From positions 43,104,175-43,168,174 of the forward strand of contig OX381705.1 of NCBI GenBank assembly GCA_947462335.1: 64,000 nucleotides of DNA, written 5' to 3'. The notes beneath the pieces were generated by a model, which worked only from the letters and a program-made list of their open reading frames with translations, ran no database searches and was not told where the DNA came from. The translations under genes and the position numbers were made by a program. Within the stretch, counting starts at the first letter, position 1. Each line of letters opens with the position of its first letter. Of the stretch, positions 11,091 through 23,679 are shown piece by piece. The stretch is from Harmothoe impar. Lineage: Eukaryota; Annelida; Polychaeta; Phyllodocida; Polynoidae.

Positions 11091-11353
11091 TGTGTGGCAC
11101 TAGATCGGGCCAATGTGAACCTCTTTGACTGGGTGTCATCTTTGACCTCCTGACAGGTTTATTTAGGGTAGATGAAGATAGATGTTGGAGATATAACCAC
11201 CGCCATTTTCTTTATTTTATCCCTTACGCATCACAGAAGAATTTTTCTTTTTTTCAATATTTTTTTTACGGTGGCCGGTCAAAAATGGCACCCGGTCAAA
11301 GAAAGCATGCAGTCAAAAACATTCATATTGGCCCGATCTGGTGAGGCACAGCC
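11091..11353. mobile_element. Foldback element (copy C)
   Basis: Both arms carry GATCGGGCCAAT and TTTGACTGGGTG / CACCCGGTCAAAG units, and the right end is GTGAGGCACAGCC. The centre (GGAGATATAACCACCGCCAT, then a TTTATTTTATCCC stretch) matches the centre of copy D at 44995-45318 in the opposite orientation. C and D therefore form one subfamily, while A and B belong to another. Confidence 0.7.
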
Positions 11354-11859
11354 ATGTATATCTACTATTCATGATGTACATTTACATGTACAAAGACGTA
11401 TGTATACAGGGCGTATATAATATAAATCAGGCCGTCTGCTGGCCGGGGCGTGTGCAGGTGGGGATTGGAGAGAAGGCATTTAGCTCTTGATAAGACACCG
11501 CCCACACAAGAGATGGGACTTTAACAAGACAATTCTGCAGCCAAACAGGAACTACCGGTGTCCCTCCTATTCCGCTACGCCATCCTACCTTCTATTATAA
11601 ATATAGAAGGGGGAGTTGTTACCTTCAGAGAACAACATGAATAGCGCCCTGTGTGGAAATGGACTGTCAGTCGGAGAGACGATCCATTTGCTGATGGGGC
11701 TGTAAGGTACGTGGGTGCGGTATTGTTATGTTGTTCATGGTCGACACGCTATGGCCAACTGAGGTAAGCTGCCCTCTGATTGGTCGAGCCTGCCATGTAG
11801 TTTCTATAGGGTGTTAACCATAATTAGCCTTCATTATGTGTCACTGTGGGGAACACCCA

Positions 11860-11954
11860 CCAGCATCACCTCCACACTCATTCATAACTAGCACAAGCAG
11901 CTACTGACATTCAAGATATTCTACTCGGAGATATATATTGCATGCACAGCCAAG
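11860..11954 (+). other. Possible non-coding first exon with donor
   Basis: The sequence CCAAG/GTGAGTA at 11950-11959 is a near-perfect donor at the end of a stretch with no useful reading frame. It could be an untranslated first exon of the downstream small GTPase gene, but no direct evidence links them. Confidence 0.2.
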
Positions 11955-12880
11955 GTGAGTAAAACCATAGTGTATAGCTGATTCTGGTATTGTTGCCATT
12001 ACCTCTATAGTGAATCAGCACTGTGGTGCACATCTGCCCCCATCGCAAAAATTGGGAGGGAGCATATAAACGATTTGACAAAACTGCAGTACAGCCATTT
12101 TAAAGATCATGTGGAGCCTGGGGATTTTAAAATATATCTATAAACTAATGACATGGCAGCAGCATGTAGTCATGGACCTATCCATAAGCAGTGCCCATGT
12201 GGCCACCAGCTGAGCTGAACTGAAGTCACGGGATGGATCTATAGTCTCTTTACCTCTCCATGGCTGTTCTTACCAAGAATCGTAGCCGTCTCAGAGAGAT
12301 GCGTTCAGCCATCTATCTCTGGTTGGGGTGCATGAGCATTGAGAAGGGCAGTCACGCTGAGTACATGCGCTCCAGGGATGAACACATGTATGGGATACTC
12401 CAGAACAACTCGAGCCCGATCCATATATCTACCTACCCTCTCTTGCCCTACTGTGCCTACATATGCTATGAGGCATGTCCAGATAAAGGTGCTTGGCTGT
12501 GGCACTCCTAGATGTGCACTGGTGTAGCATGCAGCATCATATGCATGGTTTGGCACTGTATCATGACCTAGCTGAACTGCAGATAGGAGTGCCAAGGCAA
12601 ACTGAGAGCATAGTGGCTCCATCTAGCAGCTTGTTTTAATTATGTATGATGCTGCAGTGACTCCTCACTTTCAGCGGGAGCAGGATCACTCCTGTGGGCA
12701 TTTCACATTCCCAAAGGCACACAACTGCCACAGGTTGGACATGGTTTATGATTCGTGTACATGCTCTGTTCTAGATTGGGACTACGGTACTGTAGACTAT
12801 GTAATAGATAGACTATGGTTATGATAGTCTAAACACGAGTAACTGAGTTCTGTGAGTTCTGTAATAATAACAATGGTATA

Positions 12881-13502
12881 GTTTGCCGTGGTTATTTTGA
12901 CATAGGGGCCTACACTCAGTTACTCGTAGGGTATCTAATACAGCACACCTGTATGTATTCCGAACACGTATGGTAAATCATATTGTTAATTATTAATGGC
13001 AGGTGAACGCCATTGGGGGTGATGATTGTTGCGATTCTTATATAATACATGTAGTGACGTCAATTACTGTTCGAGATGAGAAAGCTGACAAAGCCATCAA
13101 CACTCATTAGGTGGAATGATGACCACCACACCTGCCTGCCCCGCTAACAAAGAGCAGTCACAGCAGTGACATTAATAACAACCCATCGTCTCCGGCTACA
13201 CCAGGTGTTAGGTGTATAATTTATCATGAACTACAATTAGAAGATAGATTCACCAATAGGTAAACTTTGATTATTGATTAAATCTGGTTACTGTGATTGC
13301 TTTATTGGTTTATAAATTCATATCTATCTATTCTAGATCGAGAGATATATCAAAACAAACATTCATTCCGCAAAATGTTAAGAACATAATGTCATTACAC
13401 CTGTACTCGAGTTAACAATATGATTTACCATACGTATTCGGAATACCTACAGGTATGATGTATTAGAGTGACTGATTGTATGTCAAAATAACCACGGCAA
13501 AC
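12881..13502. mobile_element. 620-bp element with ~100-bp inverted ends
   Basis: The block starting GTTTGCCGTGGTTATTTTGA at 12881 and running to about 12988 is complementary, with small differences, to about 13406-13502. Both include TATTCCGAA(C/T)ACGTATGG and ATCATATTGTTAA. The ~420-bp centre has no ORF. Confidence 0.75.
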
Positions 13503-14222
13503 TGACTGATGGCCTCATATGTCTCAAATCCTACCCCACAGTTGGCTGAGAGAACAAAAGAAATGCCCTGACTATTTGACATACAGGGCAGTATCTTGAT
13601 ATGGTCCATTGAGCACATTCTTCTATTGTAAGTGTAAGTCAGATATGGATACACATGAGTAGAATGCAAAAGTGTTATAAGCCTTGGACTATGGTAATTC
13701 CTTGGTTGATGGGGGCCATATCCACCATATAACACTTAAGGTGAATTCTGGGGAATAATATTTAATAAAATAGGTAGGACATGAAGTATGACCATATTGA
13801 ACATTCTCGTTTATTTTTAGCAAAATTTATTTTTGAGTCCTTCTCATCGGACTATGCCACATGTGTGTATGTTAAATAATGCCATTTTGTCAGATAAGGC
13901 CTCCAATGTTTCTATATATCCATATTTATTCCTTTCACCAGTAGTTCAGAAGTTCCTGACCCTGACAATGAGAGTGATTCATCATGCATAACCTCACCTA
14001 ATGTGGAGTTTAGACAACTCAGAGCCTTGTTCTAAATAATACTATAAGAGCATCCTCCACCAGCTCCAGCATCCTCCAGCACAGCGCACAGTAAGAACAG
14101 GACACAGCTTTCTGTAATCTTAAACTGATATATGGTCGTGGTCGTTCCACAGCAGTCTTTTATAAATGTCAGTTGTTTGTTTCTCGGTCCAGGTAATAAC
14201 ATCTACTACAGTAAAAGAAAAC

Positions 14223-14327
14223 ATGAACCACACTGAAAAGAAACTGAGGCGGCAAAACCGGACATGCGAGACGGTGTCTGATGATAATCCTACTATTAGC
14301 GATGTCTTCCCCCGCTGTTGGTGTTAA
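14223..14327 (+). CDS. Possible small ORF or first coding exon
   Basis: A clear acceptor (TTTGTTTCTCGGTCCAG) precedes 14193, and 102 bp before it lies a donor-like ACA/GTAAGAA at 14090 downstream of a TATA-like ACTATAAGAG. The first ATG after the acceptor has an A-rich context and opens 34 codons beginning MNHTEKKLRRQNRTC. It may be an upstream ORF in a leader, an N-terminal exon using an unseen donor, or chance. Confidence 0.2.
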   Translation: MNHTEKKLRRQNRTCETVSDDNPTISDVFPRCWC

Positions 14328-14647
14328 TTGGGTTGCTGCTGATAGGTGTGCTGGTCAGTGGGTCCCTGGGCGCCTGCTGACGTGCCTTAATGTCATCTAA
14401 CCTGGAGCCCACAGAAGTCATGACTCTCACATTATGCATGGAAAGGCAGGGTACAGGGCCACATCTGGCACATTGTGGAATTGATACGCCTGGTCAGGCT
14501 CTTAGTTCCCATATCAGGCGTTAACATAAAAACAATGAGGTTGGTGAATAATGCCAGAAATAGTTGAAGTTAAAAATGGGAATTGATAGAAGATTGTGGA
14601 ACTGGGAGGGGGAGGGTGCGTAGGCGTGTGAGCCTCAGATGGCAAGC

Positions 14648-14678
<31 letters not shown>

Positions 14679-14994
14679 TGTTAAGGGGAGTGGGGGGAAG
14701 TCAAAAGTATCCGTGGGAGTCCCTGGACTTTATCTTATATACATCATTGCCCCCCCCCCCCCATCCCGCCCCATCTCGACCTGTCAAAAGCAGCATACAT
14801 AATACATATACTTTAGACACGCGTGAAACGCATACTGACATATACATCAACACTTACGTGTCGGACCTGCAAGTGGTAGTCATGGGCAGTAGTATATGGA
14901 AAGTGGGACGATACAATGGCACTTATAGTTTGTAGAAACCTTTATTGATTATAGCATCATATTACATAGAATGACACCATATTAAACTGGTTAA

Positions 14995-15678
14995 CCCTTT
15001 CGTGCCCAGAACTCCAAAAGTGCGCACTTTTACACCCATATATGTTCAGGAGAGCACCTTGGGTCTCCTAGGACTCGGATTTGGATAATTTTAAGACTGA
15101 ATTATGCACAATTACATAGGCTTTCTAACGATACTAGGTACCCTATGGTAGCATGTGTGTGTGTGTTGATGGGATGCTACACTAGAAGATATTATGAGTT
15201 TAAAACTGCCTTAAAAGCACTAAAAGTGCGCGCTCTAGCAATAGAAGGGCAGATTAATTACAGAAATATTGATAAAATAGTGAAAATATTGATAAAAAAT
15301 GAATCAAAACCTTTTAAATTGGGTTTTCTCTAAGGATTCCAATAACATTTTTGACATAATTCTATTTTTAATAGATATGCCTTCATTTGGAACCCCAAAA
15401 GAACGTTTTCTAAGCCAACATAAGATAAATACCATCTAAAAGAGAAAAACCTGGCCTTTAGATGGCAATATCGCTTGATATCAGTAAAAAGAATGTTTCT
15501 GGTTGTCATGGCAACCCAAAATAGATTTTTTTCATAAAGTATTAAAAGGGGCACTTCAATAGCTTTCAAAAAATATAATATAAAGCATATGTCAGAACAA
15601 CTTATTCATTGGTTATCCAATTTACCAATGATGATGTAAAGAAATTGACTTTCAGCAATAGTTCTGGGCACGAAAGGG
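14995..15678. mobile_element. piggyBac-type MITE
   Basis: The ends are CCCTTTCGTGCCCAGAACT and its exact complement, both flanked by TTAA (14991-14994 and 15679-15682). TTAA duplication with CCCTTT-type ends is characteristic of piggyBac elements. The 684-bp body has only short open frames and no transposase, so it is non-autonomous. Confidence 0.85.
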
Positions 15679-15682
15679 TTAA

Positions 15683-16697
15683 AGGAGCTCACAACCCATG
15701 ACAATATCCACGACTTGTGGTTTTACTCTGCAATTCTCTTGAAAATTGCATACCACTATCTATTCATAGGTTCGGAATTAGTCAGTTTCCGTGCTTTCGG
15801 AAACATAAATCAAATCATGTCATGCAAACATGCGGGAATCAAATTAAATGCAAGACTTCTTATCGATGTACAACTTTTAAATGCTTGTATCAACAAAGCA
15901 TGATCTGGATACGTTTACAGGAATTAAAAGCTCGCTGAAAAAGGAGTGAATGATGACGGGCTAGTTTGCAAGTATTTGTGTTGCGGTGCTGCTTAGTTAA
16001 CTCCAGGACAACACAGTGATTTATCAAACTATACCATTTTGTTATTTTGATGGATGACTATACCGAACTGGCGAGTAATGCATCAAGCTGGCGCTACATG
16101 GTACAGGGGTCAGTATGTGATGCACCAATGCAGTGCTGGCGAGTTACACGCGGGTATTAGGTTGGTGCACCATCACGACAAATGAACAGGACTAGTTGGG
16201 CCTGTAAAGGGCTAAATCATTTCGGTGATCCTACTCCCAATCAGCCCGAACGAATACCTAGATGTTTATCAGCTGGGTGTCAAATTAACGAATAGATAAT
16301 AGAGACAATCAATTCCTAACCTCCCAAGCCAACCACGTACCACCTAGGCGACTAGATGAGAATGATCTTTCCTCTTAAGACAATGAGAGACCTCAATCCA
16401 TAATGACTAATCAAGTTAAATGGGCCCACGTGACTCGGCAAGGTTAATTAATGAGGATGCTTTGTGAGCGTGCAGCCAGCAGGAAAAAGGTCACTTTTTA
16501 TATTGGACTTCCCCCAACCTGAGATGAAGTCCCCTAATGAAACGACGTTATAACATGGATTGATGAAATAATCTGGTCATTGTCAGTGCTACTACAAAGT
16601 AAAGGTTCATGCACTCGTAGTTTTTCTCAGTGGGTTACTCAGTATGCTATGCACAGTGGGGAGACATGTCATTGGGTGATTTGATGGCGATTATTGT
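15683..16697. other. No gene recognised
   Basis: Plain AT-rich sequence with overlapping short plus-strand frames at about 15715-15938 that lack splice signals or recognisable content. Confidence 0.4.
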
Positions 16698-16796
16698 GGC
16701 CACCGTCCACAGAGCATAAGTCGGCCATATATATCCTATTCAAATTGCGTATAAAATCGCCGCATACGGCGGATTTATGCTCTGTGGACGGTGGCC
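16698..16796. mobile_element. 99-bp foldback MITE
   Basis: GGCCACCGTCCACAGAGCAT at the left end is exactly complementary to the right end. A relative with ends GCCACCGTCCACTGGG lies at 20750-20836. Confidence 0.75.
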
Positions 16797-18357
16797 CTCA
16801 ATACGAATCTACACATAACAGGAACCGTCACATCAAATGCCTCACAGTGGTTAGATCTAACGTTGTATTTCGCAATTGAGAATCGTGATCTGAAAAGAAA
16901 GTCCATTGATTGTGATCACATGTGAAATATCCCCGCAAGTATAATGATGCTAGTGGTATGGGAGAGCTGGGCGAGAACGCTGCACACAAAACCTACATAT
17001 ATATTCTCAACTTTATAATAGCTGAGAAACGTTGTACATATTATATTCTTCGAATTCTGAATATATTCTATACAGTCATGTAATTCACTATAACAGAATA
17101 TTTTGCTTCTGTATGCCATACATCTAGATATGAATTGATTTGAATGCCCATATCAAGCCAGGATCAGTTAGATTTGCTATCATTATTTGTTATTGTTGGA
17201 GACAACTTCGGTGCCTGGATTAAAAAGCAAGGCATTGACGCTGAAGAATAGTGGCCAACATGATGCCCCGCTCCACCCACGCGTATCCTCAAATATCTCA
17301 TAATGCTTCACGGTGTAGCCCACCGTGCGAAACTCCATTAGGCAAAAGTATTGTGGTGCCCAAGTACGGTGTGACCTTTATATAAGATGATATTACCTCA
17401 ATGATCTCAGTAACTGGAAGGTAGAGGATGATTACCAGGAAATAAAGGTGCAAATCCTATCTCACGACGCAGATATCATTTTGATCTAAGATATGACGTA
17501 CAGCCATGCGGGAGTGGCAGTATTGATATACATATTATGGACAAGATTGATGGCAACGTGTACGTGTACGATGCTAATTTCAATAATACCTCTGCTATCG
17601 CCTGACGTGTTCCCTCCAAATGTGGCTTACAATATACCTATAATGATATAGGCATTGTCAATTTAATCGCATGTACTCGCATACATTACATATGCCAAAA
17701 GTCCACAGGCTATGACTATTAAGTTGATGCAACGCGGATACCGATAGCAAACAGTCATTGATATGGCTATATTAACCTCCATCAACACTAAGTGTGAGAT
17801 GCCTGTCTGGCTAATAATGACGTCTGACTTCAGGAACATGATTAGTAACTCCACAGTGTGGGAGTGTATAACTGCTAATTCACGTTGTGGTCGCGTGCAA
17901 AAATACAATCCTTTCCTCCCATACTGTATACTCTTACACTCAGTTCGTTTATCAAATAGCTGCACCTTTGCGTTGTCCTCCCACACAAATGCCCCAATAG
18001 CCATATTGGTGATCAAGTTATTGGTTTAATGGCAGGGGTGATATATTGGTGGCCACCTATCATAATGGTCTGAATAGTACATATATCTAGATTAACCTCG
18101 TCTATTACAGACATTTTCAATGTATGCATTTCGCAACCCAATGGTATTGAATCTCTAATCTATTGCTCCTAAAAAATTAATGTGGAATTATCAAAAATGT
18201 AAACTCATAATTCATCATTTTGGTAAGGCAATATTTTGTATACAACAGGTAAATTATTTGCAAATAAAAGTCGGATATTGATAATTTCCGTTTTGTTTTA
18301 TCAAGATGCTTGCTGTGATTTCCTGTTCTGACGGCTTCTCTTTCCGTTTGATTTCAG
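16797..18357. other. Upstream region of the DIRAS gene
   Basis: Open frames occur on both strands at about 17663-18029, one of 117 codons on the minus strand, but neither shows a domain or splice support. The segment ends in the acceptor TTTCCGTTTGATTTCAG (to 18357), so most of it is probably intron. Confidence 0.4.
18341..18357 (+). promoter_or_regulatory. Splice acceptor before the DIRAS coding exon
   Basis: A pyrimidine-rich tract ends in TTTGATTTCAG, and exon sequence AAGGACCGCTCGG follows. It implies at least one upstream 5' UTR exon, with a 27-nt leader in the coding exon. Confidence 0.7.
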
Positions 18358-18384
18358 AAGGACCGCTCGGTCCGGTTGCGGGTC

Positions 18385-18981
18385 ATGCCGGAGACGAGCA
18401 ATGACTACCGGGTGGTGGTGTTCGGCGCGGGCGGCGTGGGGAAGAGCTCGCTGGTACTACGGTTTGTACGTGGTACCTTCAGGGAGAGCTACATCCCCAC
18501 CATAGAGGACACGTACAGGCAGGTGATCAGCTGCAACAAGCAGGTGTGTACCCTACAGATCACCGACACCACAGGCAGCCACCAGTTCCCTGCCATGCAA
18601 AGACTGTCCATCTCCAAAGGCCATGCCTTCATCCTGGTCTTCTCCATCACCAGTCTGCAATCACTCTCCGAGCTCAAGTCCATCTTTCTGGAGATCGCCC
18701 AGATTAAGGGTGACGTCACCAACATCCCCATCATGCTGGTGGGTAACAAGTGTGACGAGACGGCCCGGGAGATCACCACCAAGGAGGCCGAGCAGATCGC
18801 CAAGAACTGGAAGATCCCCTTCATGGAGACTTCAGCCAAGACCAACTACAACGTTAAAGAACTCTTCCAGGAGCTCCTGCAGCTCGAGAAGCGAAGGACA
18901 ATGTCCTTGCAACTGGACCCCAAAAAGTCCAAAGCCCAAAAGCGGAAGGAGAAGTTAAAGGGGAAGTGTCTGTTGATGTGA
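18385..18981 (+). CDS. DIRAS: DIRAS-type Ras-like small GTPase
   Basis: The 198-residue product is nearly the same length as vertebrate DIRAS1/2 and matches that family throughout. It has the P-loop GAGGVGKS (14-21), a switch I of the form YIPTIEDTY (36-44), DTTGS (61-65), NKCD (121-124), ETSAK (148-152), a lysine-rich tail and a C-terminal CLLM prenylation box, which should anchor it to the plasma membrane. Ser65 replaces the catalytic glutamine of Ras, as is known for DIRAS proteins, which are mainly GTP-bound and act as brakes on Ras/Rap signalling. The ATG at 18385 gives the family N-terminus (MPETSNDYR). The frame is open upstream to the splice acceptor at 18357, but only a TTG lies there. 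The coding region is uninterrupted and GC-rich beside AT-rich flanks. Confidence 0.95.
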   Translation: MPETSNDYRVVVFGAGGVGKSSLVLRFVRGTFRESYIPTIEDTYRQVISCNKQVCTLQITDTTGSHQFPAMQRLSISKGHAFILVFSITSLQSLSELKSIFLEIAQIKGDVTNIPIMLVGNKCDETAREITTKEAEQIAKNWKIPFMETSAKTNYNVKELFQELLQLEKRRTMSLQLDPKKSKAQKRKEKLKGKCLLM

Positions 18982-21975
18982 TGTGCTTGCCTGTATAGAT
19001 GTATGCCCACAGATGCGGATTCGTTCTGGATACGTGTGTATATATTGTATATCAACATAAACGATAACAGGTCACGCACGTCTTTGTTGTATCATAGAAC
19101 TCCTCCTAGCCCTACAGGCATATTTAGTATACGTGTACATAAACCAGTTGATCCCTTTTATTACTAAACACACATACAGCACGGTTAGTGATCAGTATTT
19201 ATGGAGGCAGTGGATTGACTGGTACATATGACTGGGATAGATCCTATCAAGTGAAAGTGCCCGAGTGATGAATTGGCTTGAAGTGTTCATATACGAACCC
19301 TGTGAAGATAATAGATACATAACATGTAGAGTGTGAAGCTGTGTGAATGGGCCTTCAGGCTCCCACCTCGTATATATGTGTTTGTACCGGAGTCCCTCCA
19401 TAACTGTGGACAACCCTGGATATGGATTTCTGCAGTGCAGGAGCCCAGTGAACCACACCTGTTGGACCACTTGTGTATCAGGGTGGGTGTTCCCTACCCC
19501 TGTTCTGGAAGGAGGATATGAAGGATTACACCTGAACTGTTTTGTTAGCTCATCCTAGTACGGATTCTCTTTTTATTCTAGGACATTTCTCATCTTTCTT
19601 TCTAGTATTCCTATATCTCTAAATGCATATGTATCCTTATTCCAAATGACATCGAAGTGATGTTGATCTATCTCTGGACATCTAGCTTGAGTGAGATTTG
19701 CCAATATTAGCAATGTAGCAGAGCATCTGTAATGGTAGATATAGGTTATCTACAATTGTGAGATTCAATGGTGCGTGTTGCTTCAGCAACTGTAGGCTGT
19801 GTATGATAAAGATAATGATAAAGATAAATGCCTTTTGAGATGGTTATATTTTGAGGGGAACAATAAATGCTAGTGAATGATGTAATATAGATTTGAACAT
19901 TTAAGTATGATATTTATCTTGTGCCAGATGCTGTTGTGAATCATGATGCGCTTGAAGTAGGTCGAGACTACCTGATTGAATCACTATCATATCATGTCTG
20001 AGACATTGAGGAAGTCCTACAAATCACATTGGGGGCTGGTATCTTTAGATGGACAGGCAATCGACACTACAAGCGACAGACCTTCAGCTCCTGGAGTAGA
20101 AACCTTCACTGTGTTAAATAAGAACTGTCATTATTATTATGATCATGCATCATTTCTGTTATTTCATTGATGCATGTTGATGGTATACCTAGAAGACAGA
20201 GGATGCGAGAAAACTTCACAATTGAAAACGGCACAGAATCGAATGTGCATAGTTTATTCTACTGCATGTTCAATGTAGCCACTAGAATATTGTCAATGCT
20301 GTTGTTAGTTTATACAGTGAACAGCCAAGCAGAAAGGATGATTTGCGCAAACTCGTGCAGTGCATCCTTCATGCGTGGCTGCTCACGCAGATGATCGGTG
20401 AGAGTATATTGTATAGACCTAGTCAGGAGGTCTTGTGTATGATATTATATACATTACATTGTAATATCACTTGTAGACTTGTAACTCCAATGAATGTGTA
20501 AATACTAAGGAAGAGGATTTCACATAAAAGGTTTATATACCGGCAGATATATATTAGTCTGTGACTACGAATATCAAACATGAACAAACACCTTGAAGCT
20601 ATATAAATGCGCATTCAACAGCTGTACAGATAGAGAGAATATTCACATTTTAAATGAACTTCGATGAATTAGAAGTGTCAATATAATTAGGTAAGATATC
20701 AGTAGCATAACTGAATCATTTCTTCACGGCTCTTTTATTCTCCCTTATAGCCACCGTCCACTGGGCTCTAATCGGCCGAAGCTATATTGGAAATGTATGG
20801 GCTTAGCCGGCCGAAGCTCCCCAGTGGACCGTGGGCATTACTATAGATTACTGAATTCTACCTTACTATAGAAAACAGAAATACGACTGAAAACAGCAAA
20901 GGATTTACCTAAATCGTTGTTTTATGACTGTTCGAAGGCACAAATTGTGAACCATTGCCGAAATTAAAAATGTGAGGTAAAATATCTCAGCTAATGACAT
21001 GTCATATTAATCAAGACATATTCCCTTAATGCAGAAGCAATTCAATTTCTTAAAATGAGCACCGAATTACAAAATTACTCAACTATGTGTACATATATAT
21101 AACATTGTGACTTATATTAAGTTATCATATTATAACAGACCAAACCTGACATCTCATTCCTGGTCATTCATTCTGGGATTTTGACGAAAAGAAAACTGCT
21201 GTTTTGGGTAGGATCTCATTTTGTCCTCCTTTCAAGCTGTAAACAAAACACAGAATCGTCCGTGAAGCAATCTATCCTGATACGGTGTTGATTTGGGTTT
21301 TGTGATGTCATGATGTACGACTGTTGTGCTCACATTCTGCATTGGAAACTTTAAACAGCCGTCGATTAATGATTGACCCTCTGAAATAATAATGATCTTA
21401 AAATTATCCTTTGCTCACAATAAAGCACAACCCCAACTATAGTATGCACAATTAATCAAAGATAATGTCAGTTCCATATCAGCGAGAAATATCTGACAAC
21501 TAAGCTGGACCCAGAACATCAAGGACGTTTTATGGTTACTCTATTAGCAATACTCTATATATTAGACATTCGCGACGAGAAGTACTTTATTATTCAACCA
21601 TATTGGAAATACTAGTCTGAAGATAATGGATTCCAGACCCAGTGCAATATATGACGTAGCATAGGTAGGGTATACACAGCGTGCAATACAACTGTAGCTT
21701 GTGTAATCTACTGTTTTCTCATTTACTGCAGCTTCTAAGCAGACAGTACTGTTTACTATGAGTTAAATTAAGTATATCACTTAAGGTTTATTCAGAACAT
21801 TTATAGGTATAGACCCTGGTTGTGATTTCTAATGTTACACGTTGACTACTATTTTACACTGATTGTTACATTGTTGGAGAATACCCACCGAGTGACACTG
21901 TATACTGTATTGTTTAGTCAATCAGAAGTTTCCTGTATTAAGTGAACACAACTAATAAAGGTATACAAACAAACA
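18982..21975 (+). other. Probable DIRAS 3' UTR with candidate polyadenylation signals
   Basis: AATAAA occurs at 19862-19867 and at 21954-21959. The second is followed within about 25 bp by GT-rich sequence (GTAATGTTCACGTTTGTCTG), which makes it a good cleavage site. A long 3' UTR containing the foldback at 20750-20836 is plausible. No other gene was seen here. Confidence 0.45.
20750..20836. mobile_element. 87-bp foldback MITE
   Basis: The ends GCCACCGTCCACTGGG and CCCAGTGGACCGTGGGC are near-complements. An inner pair (TCGGCCGAAGC / GCCGGCCGAAGCTCC) is also related. It belongs to the same family as 16698-16796. Confidence 0.7.
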
Positions 21976-22664
21976 CTGTAATGTTCACGTTTGTCTGATA
22001 ACATTTGTCATTTTAGGGTCGAGCCAGTTGCCATGTGATGGGAGTTCGGAGAGGTTGATCTTGGTGGATAGGGAGGCATAAATATAAGATATGAGCCCCA
22101 TGCATCGCGGGGGAAAACCTGATATACCCCGATCCTCCATGTATTACTTAGTAACTATTGATATTGGTTATGCAAAGCCACACATCCTTATGTAATATGT
22201 AATATTTGAGTGGTTCAATAAACTGATAATGAGACATAGGTATAAACAGATAAATACATTTAGGTACTTGCCCCAAATTCTTGCTCGCACCTCCGTGCAT
22301 AACACAGTTAATCACATAATTAGGCCTACGTTAAATTAGTGAATGGGTTTGATGACTGAGAAAACATGTTTTCATTAACTTTGAATCATGTACCTTTGAT
22401 CATTTATATATGGATAGACCTTGTACCCTGTAGAATAACATTCAAATCGCTATCTTCAATGTCATGAATTTTTTTAAATTTTGCTGAGTTATCCTATTCC
22501 TCACGCTCACTACAACTATCTGCTTGCACCCCATCTGCATGCATTCCATCTTTAGCTCTACGTGTTTCTCCAACACTGGTATAAAACCTCCTAGCTACCT
22601 GCGACTATGCACCAACACAATGTATTCTGACCATTACATCATGTGCATTTTTTAAGATCACTTA

Positions 22665-22780
22665 GGCCACTCATCAACAAGCAGTGAAAAAAATGACGAG
22701 GGCGCTTTTTTAAATTTCCCCACAAATCATGATTTTTATGATGCACACTGAAGAGAAACGACTTCTTTTTTTGAGTGGCC
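22665..22780. mobile_element. PIF/Harbinger-type MITE
   Basis: The ends are GGCCACTCA and TGAGTGGCC, both flanked by TTA (22662-22664 and 22781-22783). A TWA target duplication with GG ends fits PIF/Harbinger. It is 116 bp and non-coding. Confidence 0.65.
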
Positions 22781-23068
22781 TTATTTTTATGGTATAAGTC
22801 ACCTTTATTCGTGATCTCTTCTAGGAAACGTATGTATATTAACTAGTTATACGATATAAATTATACACCATGCATGGTATTTATGCAGCAGGCATAGGAC
22901 CTAAATAATCATAGTGTATCAACATGTGCCATTTTATGCTTTTCCAATTGCAATCCTTTGAATACATAGAGCACTAGCAAGTGGATGATGAGTTATTCAA
23001 CACAATGGGGATGAACAGAGGAGTAGAGAATAGAAGCAAGTTGCTGATATTTAAGATTCTTTTCATTA

Positions 23069-23150
23069 GGCCAAAAATAAATAAAGGAATGTTTCAGGTA
23101 ACAAAGAAAGAAAGACTAGGGTCGGTAGGTCGGATATTTATTTTATTTTA
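23069..23150. mobile_element. Partial copy of the GGCCAA...TGTTTCAGGTAAC repeat family
   Basis: GGCCAAAAATAAATAAAGGA followed by TGTTTCAGGTAAC and GGGTCGGTAGGTCGG matches, in order, the right end of the element at 39424-40019 read on the other strand. The copy runs into an ATTTT-rich tail and its far end was not found. Confidence 0.5.
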
Positions 23151-23468
23151 TTTTATTTTTTTAACATGAAAGTACTAGCCATCCTCGGTGTAAACCCTAA
23201 AACTGACCCAAAAGGTGTAAAAAAATATAATTTCCTTCAAAATTGCACAAATTCAATTATGATTTGATAATCTGATAATCTGGTAATTGGCAGGCGATGA
23301 TAGCACAAAGAGAAAATAGCATACTGTGTATTTTTCAGTTGAAACTGAAGATGAAGTATGTAGTTTACTATATTTTTACAGTTTTTCTCTAACGATTTGC
23401 GCAGTGTAGCCGTTCAATGACATTCGGCTAGCGTCGTTCCAATGTACAAAGGGGACATTCTAAAAACA

Positions 23469-23612
23469 ATGGCGAAAATGGTAGCGGTAGTCAGCATTTT
23501 GTTGGTAGCCGTCATCAGCTGCCAACCGCCTGACAACAGGTGCGACGTTAGCTGTGGGCCACGTCGCCGCCCGTCACCAAGGCAACCAATCCTGACTAAT
23601 TGGCTATCATGA
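23469..23612 (+). CDS. Possible small secreted peptide
   Basis: An ATG in good context (AACAATGG) opens 47 codons. The N-terminus (MAKMVAVVSILLVAVISC) has the charge and hydrophobic core of a signal peptide. The rest is short, with CDVSCGPRRRPSP giving a cysteine pair and a basic, proline-rich tail. The local sequence is more GC-rich than its flanks, and a strong donor (GCC/GTAAGTAT) follows at 23675, so this may be part of a spliced transcript. It is too short to exclude chance, and no family is recognised. Confidence 0.3.
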   Translation: MAKMVAVVSILLVAVISCQPPDNRCDVSCGPRRRPSPRQPILTNWLS

Positions 23613-23679
23613 CGGTAGTGATGGCGGGTGACTACAAAGGTAGCCGACAAGGCTGTCTGCGTGGGTGGATAGCCGTAAG

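Noticed and set aside
17663..18029. Open frames on both strands (117 and 88 codons)
   Set aside because: Neither has splice signals, a recognisable domain or a compositional change from the surrounding DNA. The minus-strand one is the more protein-like but cannot be supported.
18489..18958. Frames of 111-118 codons overlapping the DIRAS gene
   Set aside because: The DIRAS frame matches a known family end to end; the others are antisense or shifted shadows.
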